This document shows, piece after piece, positions 1 to 6,716 of a stretch of DNA of 12,429 nucleotides. The stretch is from Paenibacillaceae bacterium (GTDB lineage: Bacteria > Bacillota > Bacilli > Paenibacillales > NBRC-103111). The notes under the pieces were generated by a model. That model did not search any database. It saw nothing but the letters and a program-made list of their open reading frames with translations, and was not told the DNA's origin. The first letter of the stretch is position 1; each line of letters begins with the position of its first letter. The DNA lies in contig JAJFMO010000038.1 of assembly GCA_020697475.1 (NCBI GenBank), positions 1 to 12,429 on the forward strand, given 5' to 3'. Both the position numbers and the translations under genes were made by a program.

Positions 1-955
1 GATCATGTGGGGACTCTCTTCCATCCTTGCGCCTATGCTGGGGGCGTTCTTCGTGGAATATTCGACTTGGCGCTGGATTTTCTACGTCAATGTGCCGGTG
101 TGCATTATCGCGCTGTTGATGCTGTTGCCTTACAAAGATATTTATGCAGCGAAACGGGCTTCCATCGATTACCTCGGTTCGATCTGGTTCGCGCTTGCCA
201 TCAGCTTGCTGCTGACGACGACGGTCGCCAAGGGGCAAATTTGGATCTATGCGCTGGCAGGACTCGTTTTCCTTGTTTTGTTCATTGTTCACGAAAAAAA
301 TCACAGGTCGCCGATGTTACCATTCTCCATCTTCAACAGCAAAGCGATCACGTGGATGACGATCAATTCGTTCCTGGCTTGTGCGGCGCTGTTCGGTACG
401 TCGAGCTATATTCCGATGTATATGCAACAGGAAGGCTACTCGCTGTTCTTAAGCGGTGTGGTGCTGCTCAGCACGGCCATCGGCTGGATGGGCGTTTCCT
501 CCAAGGCGGGAGGCTGGATCATCCGATACGGATATCGGCCGCTCTTGTTGATCGGCAACGCGATCCTGGTGGTGACCGGGCTGCTGCTCGCGAACTTGCC
601 GCATTCCTACCTGTTCGCCTATACGTTCGTGACCATGCTGCTGCAAGGCGCCGCATACGGTTTGATCTTCACGGTGTCGATCATCGGAGCGCAGCAATTG
701 GTCGCAGCCGACCGCAAAGGTGTCTCCACTTCGCTGCAGATGTTCTCGCGCAATATCGGGACGGCTATCGGGGTGACGGTGATGGGGGCAATTCTGACCG
801 GGGCAGCCGATTTATCTACAGGCATCCATCATCTGTTCTTATATGGATTTATTGCTAGCTTGGTCGCCTTGGTAAGCTCATTCTTCATCGTGGTGCGGCA
901 AGGCGAAGAAGAGGCGCATTCAACCGTCCAAAGGGCGGCAGCCGAAGGTCAATGA
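1..955 (+). CDS. MFS transporter, DHA2 (EmrB/QacA, 14-TM) type, 5' partial
   Basis: The reading frame is open from the left edge, so the gene starts outside the window; the ATG at 5 is internal. What remains (about 317 residues) begins in the TM5 region with a partial motif C (A-P-M-L-G) followed by the W-R-W-I-F-x-x-N-x-P signature typical of DHA2 drug:proton antiporters. About nine hydrophobic segments follow, near residues 25-45, 57-77, 78-96, 113-138, 150-172, 178-197, 203-228, 251-268 and 276-298. The S-L-Q-M-F-S-R-N-I-G-T-A-I-G stretch near 242-256 is also characteristic of this family. Full-length relatives have about 450-500 residues, so roughly the first 130-170 residues are missing. 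Such proteins export drugs or other small amphipathic molecules across the cytoplasmic membrane; the substrate cannot be read from sequence. leuC follows on the same strand but has its own promoter. Confidence 0.9.
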   Translation, partial: IMWGLSSILAPMLGAFFVEYSTWRWIFYVNVPVCIIALLMLLPYKDIYAAKRASIDYLGSIWFALAISLLLTTTVAKGQIWIYALAGLVFLVLFIVHEKNHRSPMLPFSIFNSKAITWMTINSFLACAALFGTSSYIPMYMQQEGYSLFLSGVVLLSTAIGWMGVSSKAGGWIIRYGYRPLLLIGNAILVVTGLLLANLPHSYLFAYTFVTMLLQGAAYGLIFTVSIIGAQQLVAADRKGVSTSLQMFSRNIGTAIGVTVMGAILTGAADLSTGIHHLFLYGFIASLVALVSSFFIVVRQGEEEAHSTVQRAAAEGQ

Positions 956-960
956 TGGGT

Positions 961-1019
961 CAAAGTTCCGGGGCCCCCGCAAAGTACCTGAATCAGCCCC
1001 GGAGCTAAGCTCCACTTTG
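961..1019 (+). other. Structured region after the MFS gene (nested inverted repeats)
   Basis: An outer 6-bp stem CAAAGT/ACTTTG (961-966 with 1014-1019) encloses an 8-bp stem TCCGGGGC/GCCCCGGA (967-974 with 996-1003). A third hairpin, GGAGC-TAA-GCTCC (1001-1013), shares bases with the inner stem, so the two are mutually exclusive. CAAAGT also occurs a second time at 980-985. No T-run follows, so this is not a classical rho-independent terminator, but it may protect or end the MFS transcript. It lies about 85 bases upstream of the leuC transcription start predicted here, so it is probably not a leu leader. Confidence 0.4.
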
Positions 1020-1088
1020 TGGGGTGATGTTATAACATTTTCCTATTAAACTTATAGTTATTATATCTTTCACCAATTAAGCCCCCGA

Positions 1089-1097
1089 TGCTATAAT
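1089..1097 (+). promoter_or_regulatory. Extended -10 promoter of leuCD
   Basis: TGCTATAAT is a perfect TGn extended -10 element with a consensus TATAAT (1092-1097). The -35 region (about 1067-1074, CTTTCACC) is poor, which is normal for an extended -10 promoter. Transcription would start near 1104, leaving a leader of about 43 bases. That is too short for a T-box or a leader-peptide attenuator. It also excludes the in-frame ATG at 1096 as the leuC start. Confidence 0.6.
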
Positions 1098-1146
1098 GAA
1101 ACAAGTTATAAGACGAACCAGTTCCATGCGAGAGGTGAGGAGAAGT

Positions 1147-2574
1147 ATGGCCAAGAAAACGATGTTCGAGAAAATTTGGGACAATCACGTGATTTACGAG
1201 GAAGCGGGCAAGCCGAGCGTTATCTACATCGACTTGCATCTCGTCCATGAGGTGACGTCTCCGCAAGCGTTTGAGGGATTGAGGCTGTCCGGCCGCAAGG
1301 TACGGCGCCCTGACTTGACGTTCGCGACGATGGATCACAACGTTCCGACGAAAGATCGGTTCAACATTGCCGACCCGATCTCCAAGCAGCAAATCGATAC
1401 GTTGGCGCAAAACTGTAAAGATTTCGACGTTACCCTGTTTGATCTGAACCATGTCGATCAAGGGGTTGTGCACGTGATGGGTCCCGAAGTCGGGCTGACT
1501 CATCCGGGCAAAACGATCGTATGCGGCGACAGCCACACGTCGACGCACGGGGCGTTCGGCGCACTGGCGTTCGGGATCGGCACGAGCGAAGTGGAGCACG
1601 TGCTCGCAACGCAATGCTTGCAGCAATCGAAGGCGAAGACGCTGGAAGTGCGGATTAACGGCAAATTGAAGCCGGGCATCACGGCCAAAGACTTGATTCT
1701 TGGCATTATTGCCAAGTACGGTACGGACTTCGCTACCGGTTATGTCATTGAGTACACTGGGGAAGCGATTCGCGGATTGTCGATGGAAGAGCGGATGACG
1801 GTGTGCAACATGTCGATCGAAGCCGGCGCGCGGGCAGGATTGATCGCTCCGGACGAGACGACGTTCGAATATTTGCGCGGACGCGATTATGTGCCGCAAG
1901 GCGCGGCGTTCGACGCGGCGGTGGCTGAATGGAAGAAACTCACGACCGACGAAGGCGCGACGTACGACTGGGTTGTCGAGTTCGACGCGGCGGCGTTAAT
2001 TCCGCAAGTGACCTGGGGCACGAGCCCGGGAATGGGCACCGACATTACAGCGAAGGTGCCGAATCCTGTCGATTTCACCTCGGAGAATGAGCGCAAAGCA
2101 GCAGAAAAGGCGCTGGAATACATGGGCTTGACCCCGGGCACACCGATGACCGAGCTCAAGATCGACCGCGTATTTATCGGCTCCTGCACGAACGGCAGAA
2201 TCGAAGATTTGCGGGCGGCGGCGGCGGTGGCCAGAGGCTACAAGGTTGCTACCCACGTCGAAGCGATCGTCGTTCCCGGTTCCGGTCGAGTGAAGCTGCA
2301 GGCCGAGAAGGAAGGTCTGGACAAGGTGTTCTCCGAGGCGGGCTTTGAATGGCGCGATGCCGGATGCAGTATGTGCCTAGCGATGAACCCTGACGTCTTG
2401 AGCCCTGGCGAGCGCTGTGCATCGACGTCCAACCGCAACTTTGAAGGTCGCCAAGGGCGCGACGGGCGTACGCATCTGGTGTCGCCTGCGATGGCGGCGG
2501 CGGCAGCGATTGCCGGTCATTTCGTCGACGTGCGCGATTGGAAATTCCGCGTGGAATCCGAAGTCACGGCTTAA
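1147..2574 (+). CDS. leuC: 3-isopropylmalate dehydratase large subunit
   Basis: Large subunit of isopropylmalate isomerase, which with LeuD converts 2-isopropylmalate to 3-isopropylmalate in cytoplasmic leucine biosynthesis. The 475-residue product has the usual family length. It carries the three [4Fe-4S] cluster cysteines in their family contexts: C347 in S-C-T-N-G-R, and C407 and C410 in G-C-S-M-C-L-A-M-N-P-D. The aconitase-family stretch G-D-S-H-T-S-T-H-G-A-F-G lies near residues 128-139, and the C-terminal S-T-S-N-R-N-F-E-G-R-Q-G active-site segment is intact. I chose ATG 1147 because GAGGTGAGG lies 6 bases upstream and the product then begins M-A-K-K-T-M-F-E-K-I-W as in relatives. An in-frame ATG at 1096 would add 17 residues but overlaps the -10 box. 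leuD follows after 26 bases. leuA, leuB and ilv genes are not adjacent in the window. Confidence 0.97.
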   Translation: MAKKTMFEKIWDNHVIYEEAGKPSVIYIDLHLVHEVTSPQAFEGLRLSGRKVRRPDLTFATMDHNVPTKDRFNIADPISKQQIDTLAQNCKDFDVTLFDLNHVDQGVVHVMGPEVGLTHPGKTIVCGDSHTSTHGAFGALAFGIGTSEVEHVLATQCLQQSKAKTLEVRINGKLKPGITAKDLILGIIAKYGTDFATGYVIEYTGEAIRGLSMEERMTVCNMSIEAGARAGLIAPDETTFEYLRGRDYVPQGAAFDAAVAEWKKLTTDEGATYDWVVEFDAAALIPQVTWGTSPGMGTDITAKVPNPVDFTSENERKAAEKALEYMGLTPGTPMTELKIDRVFIGSCTNGRIEDLRAAAAVARGYKVATHVEAIVVPGSGRVKLQAEKEGLDKVFSEAGFEWRDAGCSMCLAMNPDVLSPGERCASTSNRNFEGRQGRDGRTHLVSPAMAAAAAIAGHFVDVRDWKFRVESEVTA

Positions 2575-2600
2575 ATTTTCCTATACGAGGAGTGAGTGTC

Positions 2601-3209
2601 ATGGAACCTTTTGTACGGCATACCGGCTTGGCCGCTCCGGTCGATCGGGTCAATGTAGATACGGATGCGATCATCCCCAAGCAATTTTTGAAGCGCATCG
2701 AGCGCACCGGCTTCGGCCAGTTTCTGTTTTTCGAATGGCGGTTCGATCAAGCCGGCAATGTGAATCCTAACTTTGATCTGAACAAACCGCGCTATCAAGG
2801 TGCTTCCGTCTTGCTGTCGCGCGTCAACTTCGGCTGCGGGTCGTCCCGCGAGCATGCGCCATGGGCCATCCAGGATTACGGCTTTCAGGTGATTATCGCC
2901 CCTTCGTACGCCGACATTTTTTACAACAACTGCTTTAAGAACGGGATTCTGCCGATCAAGCTGTCGGAGGAGCAAGTCGAAGATCTGTTCCAACGGACGT
3001 ACAAGAACGAAGGCTACAAGCTGACGGTCGATCTGGAGCAAAAGAAAATTACCGACGGATCGGGCCTGTCGATTGATTTCGACCTCGACGAGCATCGCCG
3101 CCAGTTCCTGCTTCAGGGGCTCGACGATATCGGGCTGACGCTCAAGCATGACGACGCGATCAGCAAGTACGAGAAAGCGCACGAGCAGCGGTTGGCTTAT
3201 ACGCACTGA
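2601..3209 (+). CDS. leuD: 3-isopropylmalate dehydratase small subunit
   Basis: Small (swivelling-domain) subunit of isopropylmalate isomerase and partner of LeuC. The 202-residue product matches the usual length of about 200. Diagnostic segments are V-N-V-D-T-D-A-I-I-P-K-Q-F-L-K near residues 17-31, N-F-G-C-G-S-S-R-E-H-A-P-W-A near 76-89 (the substrate-recognition loop of the family), and S-Y-A-D-I-F-Y-N-N-C-F-K-N-G near 101-114. The start at ATG 2601 is set by GAGGAG at 2587-2592 with 8 bases of spacing. The frame is open further upstream to 2538, but that part overlaps the leuC end and has no ribosome binding site. It is almost certainly co-transcribed with leuC, and the pair ends at the terminator 3225-3268. 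Confidence 0.97.
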   Translation: MEPFVRHTGLAAPVDRVNVDTDAIIPKQFLKRIERTGFGQFLFFEWRFDQAGNVNPNFDLNKPRYQGASVLLSRVNFGCGSSREHAPWAIQDYGFQVIIAPSYADIFYNNCFKNGILPIKLSEEQVEDLFQRTYKNEGYKLTVDLEQKKITDGSGLSIDFDLDEHRRQFLLQGLDDIGLTLKHDDAISKYEKAHEQRLAYTH

Positions 3210-3224
3210 GTGAGATAAACAAGT

Positions 3225-3268
3225 AAAAACCCGCAAATCTTCTCCTTAGAGAGGGTTTGCGGGTTTTT
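3225..3268 (+). terminator. Rho-independent terminator after leuCD, probably bidirectional
   Basis: AAAAACCCGCAAA (3225-3237) pairs perfectly with TTTGCGGGTTTTT (3256-3268). Pairing continues inward with two G-T wobbles to a CTTA loop (3245-3248), giving a stem of about 20 bp. The T-run at 3264-3268 ends the leuCD transcript. The A-run at 3225-3229 gives a T-run on the minus strand, so the same hairpin can end the convergent coiled-coil gene that stops at 3291. Confidence 0.9.
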
Positions 3269-3290
3269 GGTATGTTCTGGAACAGAGAGA

Positions 3291-3656
3291 TCAGGTTGCG
3301 ACTACCTTGCGGACGTCCGCCTCCAACTTGAACAATCGATCGTTCAAAACTTCGATACGGCTATCCTGATTAGTGCCCATGGCAGCGATTTCATTGATTT
3401 TCTGTTCAATGAGTTTCAGCAACATTAAGACGTCTTCGACCTGCGAACTTTCGATACGGTCTATCTTATGCTCGATACTTTCCAACCTCTGCTCAAGGCC
3501 GTCAAACTTCCGTTCTAGACTGTCGAATTTCTGCTCTAGACCGTCGAATTTCTGCTCCAAACCGTCGAACCTCTGCTCCAGACCGTCGAGCCTCTTTCCA
3601 ATATCGCCGAGCTCCTCCCTCAGCACTTCCCGCAGCATTTGTTTCATGACTTCCAT
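3291..3656 (-). CDS. Small coiled-coil protein with tandem heptads, function unknown
   Basis: A 121-residue protein with no signal peptide, membrane segment or cysteine. Residues 23-68 are an almost perfect heptad array: hydrophobic residues at 23, 26, 30, 33, 37, 40, 44, 47, 51, 54, 58, 61, 65 and 68 follow the 3/4 spacing of a coiled coil. Most heptads are variants of F-D-G-L-E-Q-K and are encoded by a 21-bp tandem DNA repeat. The C-terminal part (about 72-119) is less repetitive and also predicted helical, with V-E-D-V-L-M-L-L-K-L-I and L-N-D-R-L-F-K-L-E. GGAG at 3664-3667 lies 7 bases upstream of ATG 3656. A minus-strand TATAAT at 3710-3715 is a possible -10. The gene looks monocistronic and converges on the leuCD terminator. 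I cannot assign a function; oligomerisation is the only safe inference. Confidence 0.8.
   Translation of the reverse strand: MEVMKQMLREVLREELGDIGKRLDGLEQRFDGLEQKFDGLEQKFDSLERKFDGLEQRLESIEHKIDRIESSQVEDVLMLLKLIEQKINEIAAMGTNQDSRIEVLNDRLFKLEADVRKVVAT
3499..3582. repeat. 21-bp coding tandem repeat, four clear units
   Basis: Units start at 3499, 3520, 3541 and 3562, each of the form C(C/T)GTC(A/G)AA followed by a variable middle and CT(A/C)(A/G)A. More diverged units flank them on both sides (about 3478-3498 and 3583-3603). The period equals one protein heptad, so gain or loss of a unit changes coiled-coil length without shifting the frame. Confidence 0.85.
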
Positions 3657-3709
3657 ATAATAACTCCGTCCATAAGTTGGTGTATACTTACATTTGCTTG
3701 TCTAATTCT

Positions 3710-3715
3710 ATTATA
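3710..3715 (-). promoter_or_regulatory. Possible -10 box of the coiled-coil gene
   Basis: On the minus strand this reads TATAAT, 54 bases before the ATG at 3656, inside an AT-rich 117-base gap. No good TTGACA-like box lies 16-18 bases upstream (TTTTAT at 3733-3738), so this is a weak call. Confidence 0.3.
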
Positions 3716-3773
3716 ACTTGAGGGCGAAGTAAATAAAAACATATATTCTATCTATTCACTAGTCTAAACCATT

Positions 3774-5096
3774 TCACTTCCGATCCACATCCGCCAAAGC
3801 TTTGGCGATCTCATCGTTCGTCTCGCGAATGACTGTGTTGATGTCGGTGCCGGTGTACATCTCCACGGAATGATTGAACACGATCGGATTGGCGATATCG
3901 TCGTACTCGCTCAGCACCCTCCATCCCGGCTTCAGCGCATAGGATGCTTTAATATTTTTCCCTTTGACATAGGGCAAATCGGCAGCGAACGCCTTCAACA
4001 CATTGAGGCTGGTCAGCGTCGTTACTTTCCCCGCCCGGCTTCGCATCGTCTGCACCTCGTCGGACAGTACGGACTCCACCACCCTGAACGCTTCATCCGG
4101 ATGCTTCGAATTCGCGGAAATCATTAGCGGCCGGCCGCCGGCGACTCCAAACGTACCCTTATGGTCGGGATACTGCGGATACGTCACCATATCCCAATTC
4201 ATATCCGTATCCTTGAACCGGCTGATCATATTTGTCGTCGCGATCATCGCCACCGTTTTATCCTTGAAGAACGGGTCTTTGTCGAACTTCTTCACCTTGG
4301 CCGGAGCGTTCCCGGGGATGGCAATGATCTTCTGCAGCAACTCGTATGCAGGCTTCCAATGCTCAATCAGTGACTTATTCGTCTTCGGATCGATAAAACC
4401 GTAACCTAGCGGAGACGCGAGGCGGATGATATTTTCCGGTTCCAGGCCGCGATACTGGATGCCATCTACTGTGCGGGTCACTTTGCGCGTCAAGTCGACG
4501 ACTTGATCCCACATCATATTGTCTTTCGGATAAGACATGCCGAACTTGTCGAACAAGTCTTTGTTGTAATACAGCGCCGTAAAATTGGCCACAAAAGGCA
4601 CTCCATACAACTCTCCCTTATCGCTGTACGTCTTCATCTCCTGGATGATTGCCGGGTCGATCCGTTTCATGTCGAACTTGTACTTTTTCACCAGCGGCGT
4701 CATGTCCTTGAACACCCCGAGCTGCTGGAATTCGTACAAATTGAGCACTGAGGCGATCATGATGTCAGGGATGTCTCCGGTGGCGACCTGCTCGGTAATC
4801 GTCGGGTGGCCGCTGTTCTTCGTAATCAGTTTCAGGGAAATATTCGGGTATTTCGCCTTTACAGGCTTCACAAACTCCTCGTCGAAATTGTCCGCCGTCT
4901 CCGGGAAATTAGAGAAGATCGTCAGTTCGACAGGATCATTCTTGACGGTTGTTTGCTCTTTAGCCGCTCCCGCACTTGGTTTGCCATCTCCTTTCGTCGT
5001 TGCGGTTGCCTGATTGCCCCCCGTCCCACATGCTGCAAGAGTCAAGCTAAACATCAAACAACAAGCCAATAGTACGATAAAGCGCTTTCCAAACAC
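3774..5096 (-). CDS. Extracellular solute-binding lipoprotein, family 1 (sugar ABC type)
   Basis: A 440-residue secreted substrate-binding protein, tethered to the outer face of the membrane and expected to feed an ABC importer. The N-terminus has a lipoprotein signal peptide: K4-R5, a hydrophobic core to about residue 20, and lipobox L-A-A-C with the lipidated cysteine at C23. A Thr/Lys/Gly-rich linker follows to about residue 50. The mature part has family-1 (UgpB/MalE-like) features: L-T-I-F-S-N-F near the start, G-D-I-P-D-I-M-I, G-V-P-F-V-A-N-F-T-A-L-Y-Y-N-K-D-L-F-D-K-F-G, and G-G-R-P-L-M-I-S-A-N-S-K-H-P-D-E-A-F. The start is GTG 5096, with AGGGAAGGA centred about 5111; spacing is about 11 bases, slightly long. 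No permease or ATPase gene is adjacent, so it is an orphan here. The ligand is unknown. The nagA terminator lies upstream, so it is probably transcribed separately. Confidence 0.93.
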   Translation of the reverse strand: MFGKRFIVLLACCLMFSLTLAACGTGGNQATATTKGDGKPSAGAAKEQTTVKNDPVELTIFSNFPETADNFDEEFVKPVKAKYPNISLKLITKNSGHPTITEQVATGDIPDIMIASVLNLYEFQQLGVFKDMTPLVKKYKFDMKRIDPAIIQEMKTYSDKGELYGVPFVANFTALYYNKDLFDKFGMSYPKDNMMWDQVVDLTRKVTRTVDGIQYRGLEPENIIRLASPLGYGFIDPKTNKSLIEHWKPAYELLQKIIAIPGNAPAKVKKFDKDPFFKDKTVAMIATTNMISRFKDTDMNWDMVTYPQYPDHKGTFGVAGGRPLMISANSKHPDEAFRVVESVLSDEVQTMRSRAGKVTTLTSLNVLKAFAADLPYVKGKNIKASYALKPGWRVLSEYDDIANPIVFNHSVEMYTGTDINTVIRETNDEIAKALADVDRK

Positions 5097-5233
5097 TAAG
5101 CATCGTTCCTTCCCTATGAGGATTTACATAGGTCTCCCTCGCTCTTCTCTGAATTTAAAAGTTGACTGCTCTCTATCTATAAATATAACTTATCACCTCA
5201 TAAATTATATTTCAAGGAAAGATTGAATGTGCC

Positions 5234-5258
5234 AAAAAAAAGAAGCGCTGAGCGCTCC
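5234..5258 (-). terminator. Rho-independent terminator after nagA
   Basis: On the minus strand GGAGCGC-TCA-GCGCTTC forms a 7-bp stem (one G-T pair) with a 3-base loop, followed directly by eight Ts (plus-strand A-run 5234-5241). It sits about 175 bases after the nagA stop and separates the sulfatase-nagA unit from the solute-binding protein gene. Confidence 0.8.
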
Positions 5259-5292
5259 GAGTTTTCAAGTGTGCTGGACACTTCAACAGAAT

Positions 5293-5327
5293 GGGGATAG
5301 ACAATGTTTTTCGAATGAACTATCCCC
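5293..5327. repeat. 8-bp inverted repeat with 19-base spacer
   Basis: GGGGATAG at 5293-5300 is the exact reverse complement of CTATCCCC at 5320-5327. It lies between the nagA stop and its terminator, in the nagA 3' untranslated region, with no T-run on either side. It could be an mRNA-stabilising hairpin. Confidence 0.5.
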
Positions 5328-5434
5328 GTTGGTTGCTGCATTAACGGCCATAGGTTCAGCTTAGAATGCTGAGAACGATGAAGTAATGGAGCGAGCGGCG
5401 ACGCAACAATGACGCAACGGTGGCGACGCCCCGG

Positions 5435-6700
5435 CTATACGCCCCAGCGGGTACCGACGCCGCCGACCAAGGCGGCGAGTACCGCGAAGTCGCGGTCGAG
5501 CACGATCAGGTCGGCGTCCATGCCGGCGCGCAAAGCGCCCTTGCGGTCGGCCAGCCCGAGCAGGCGGGCCGGCGTGGCCGACGCCATCTGCCACACCTCG
5601 GTGAGCGGCACGCCGAGGTCGTACATGCGCTTGGCGCCGCGGTTCATTGTCAGGCTGCTGCCGGCCAAACCGCCGCTTTCCTTCAGCCGCACCGAGCCGT
5701 TCTCGACGATGACCTCGCGCTTGCTCGTGTCGCCGCGATAGACGCCGTCAGGCAAGCCGCAGTAAGCGACAGCGTCGGTGATGAGCGCGACGGACGAAGC
5801 CCCCTTGACGCGATAGACGAGCTCGAGCACCTGCGGATGCACGTGAATGCCGTCGCAGATCAGTTCGACCGTCAATTCGTCGCGCAGCAGCCCGCTGCCG
5901 AACACGCCCGGTTCGCGGTGATGCAAACCGCGCATACCGTTGCCGAAGTGGGTGCAGTGCGATACCCCCCACTCGATTCCGCGCAGCATTTCCTCATAGA
6001 CCGCATCGGTATGCCCCGCTGAAATCAACGTTCCACCTCTGCCGTGGATATAGCGGATAACTGCCTCCGCACCAGGCAGTTCCGGCGCGATCGTGATCAT
6101 CTTGATCGGGGCCAGCTTCTCCCAGCCTTTGTACTCGTCGAGATCCGGATTACGCAGCCATTCCGGATTTTGCGCACCGGCTTGCTTCGGATTCAAGTAC
6201 GGGCCTTCGACGTGTGCACCCAGCAGATTCGAGCCTAACGCCTCGCCGTCCGCACCACCCTCCGAAGACGCTCCGCCTTCGGCACCGGCCGAAGCCACGC
6301 GAATTACCGGCGACTCCTGCCGCAACCGCTCCAGTTGCTCCGCTTGCTCGCGCATCTTGTCCGCGACAGCGACGAGCGACGAGCTAATCTTATCGCCCGG
6401 CCCAGTCGACGTCGTGCCTAGCAACGAAGTCGTGCCGTTGCGGAAATGATGGCGCAGAATCCCGTCCATCTTCTCCGGCGCGCCCATAAAGCTCGTACCG
6501 ACCGCTCCGTGAATATGGATGTCGATGAATCCAGGAGCGATGAGCGCATCCCCCGCATCTATATCGATGGCGCCGGCATAGCCCGCTCTCTCGCGCACTT
6601 CTTGAATCGTCCCGTCGGCTACTTCCACGACACCGGCCTCAATCACACCTTCCGGTGTCAATAGCCGGCCAGCCAGAGTGATTTTACCCGATTTCCCCAT
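5435..6700 (-). CDS. nagA: N-acetylglucosamine-6-phosphate deacetylase
   Basis: Amidohydrolase-superfamily enzyme that removes acetate from GlcNAc-6-phosphate in the cytoplasm to give glucosamine-6-phosphate. Numbered from ATG 6712, visible residues are H66-x-H68 in G-F-I-D-I-H-I-H-G, the metal ligand E169 in E-G-P-Y-L-N-P, H234 in G-H-T-D-A, H255 in T-H-F-G-N-G-M, R266 in R-E-P-G, H290 in D-G-I-H-V-H-P, and catalytic D313 in I-T-D-A. These match E131, H195, H216, R227, H251 and D273 of the E. coli enzyme. An Ala/Gly/Glu/Ser-rich insert at about 138-160 lengthens the protein (421-425 residues against the usual 380-400). The sulfatase stop codon is part of the Shine-Dalgarno (TAAGGAG); that puts ATG 6712 directly against GGAG with no spacing, so ATG 6700 (12 bases) is the likelier start. 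It is coupled to the sulfatase gene and ended by 5234-5258. Confidence 0.93.
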   Translation of the reverse strand: MGKSGKITLAGRLLTPEGVIEAGVVEVADGTIQEVRERAGYAGAIDIDAGDALIAPGFIDIHIHGAVGTSFMGAPEKMDGILRHHFRNGTTSLLGTTSTGPGDKISSSLVAVADKMREQAEQLERLRQESPVIRVASAGAEGGASSEGGADGEALGSNLLGAHVEGPYLNPKQAGAQNPEWLRNPDLDEYKGWEKLAPIKMITIAPELPGAEAVIRYIHGRGGTLISAGHTDAVYEEMLRGIEWGVSHCTHFGNGMRGLHHREPGVFGSGLLRDELTVELICDGIHVHPQVLELVYRVKGASSVALITDAVAYCGLPDGVYRGDTSKREVIVENGSVRLKESGGLAGSSLTMNRGAKRMYDLGVPLTEVWQMASATPARLLGLADRKGALRAGMDADLIVLDRDFAVLAALVGGVGTRWGV

Positions 6701-6716
6701 TCCTTGTGCCATCTCC

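Larger units (their letters stand above)
5097..5434. other. 338-base intergenic region between nagA and the solute-binding protein gene
   Basis: From the nagA side it holds three things: an inverted repeat GGGGATAG/CTATCCCC (5293-5300 with 5320-5327), a hairpin AAGTGT/ACACTT (5267-5272 with 5278-5283), and the nagA terminator (5234-5258). The AT-rich part at about 5150-5225 should carry the promoter of the binding-protein gene. On the minus strand it contains TATAAT at 5204-5209 and TTGAAA just downstream of it, but no well-spaced -35/-10 pair that I can defend. I see no coding sequence here. Confidence 0.6.

Noticed and set aside
7..858. 283-codon plus-strand frame overlapping the MFS gene
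   Set aside because: Same strand but shifted frame. The translation lacks membrane segments and is Cys/His/Arg-rich; the other frame has clear DHA2 motifs.
956..1146. T-box or leader-peptide attenuator before leuC
   Set aside because: No T-box core or specifier-loop pattern and no Leu-codon-rich short frame. The predicted transcript start leaves a leader of only about 43 bases.
1030..1899. 289-codon open frame on the minus strand
   Set aside because: Antisense to leuC and its promoter. The product is rich in Arg/His with no family resemblance, and leuC is certain.
2571..3236. 221-codon minus-strand frame
   Set aside because: Antisense to leuD, begins past its end in the terminator arm, and has no recognisable motifs.
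5420..6022. 200-codon plus-strand frame opposite nagA
   Set aside because: Mirror frame of the GC-rich nagA 3' part, where catalytic residues on the minus strand are well placed.
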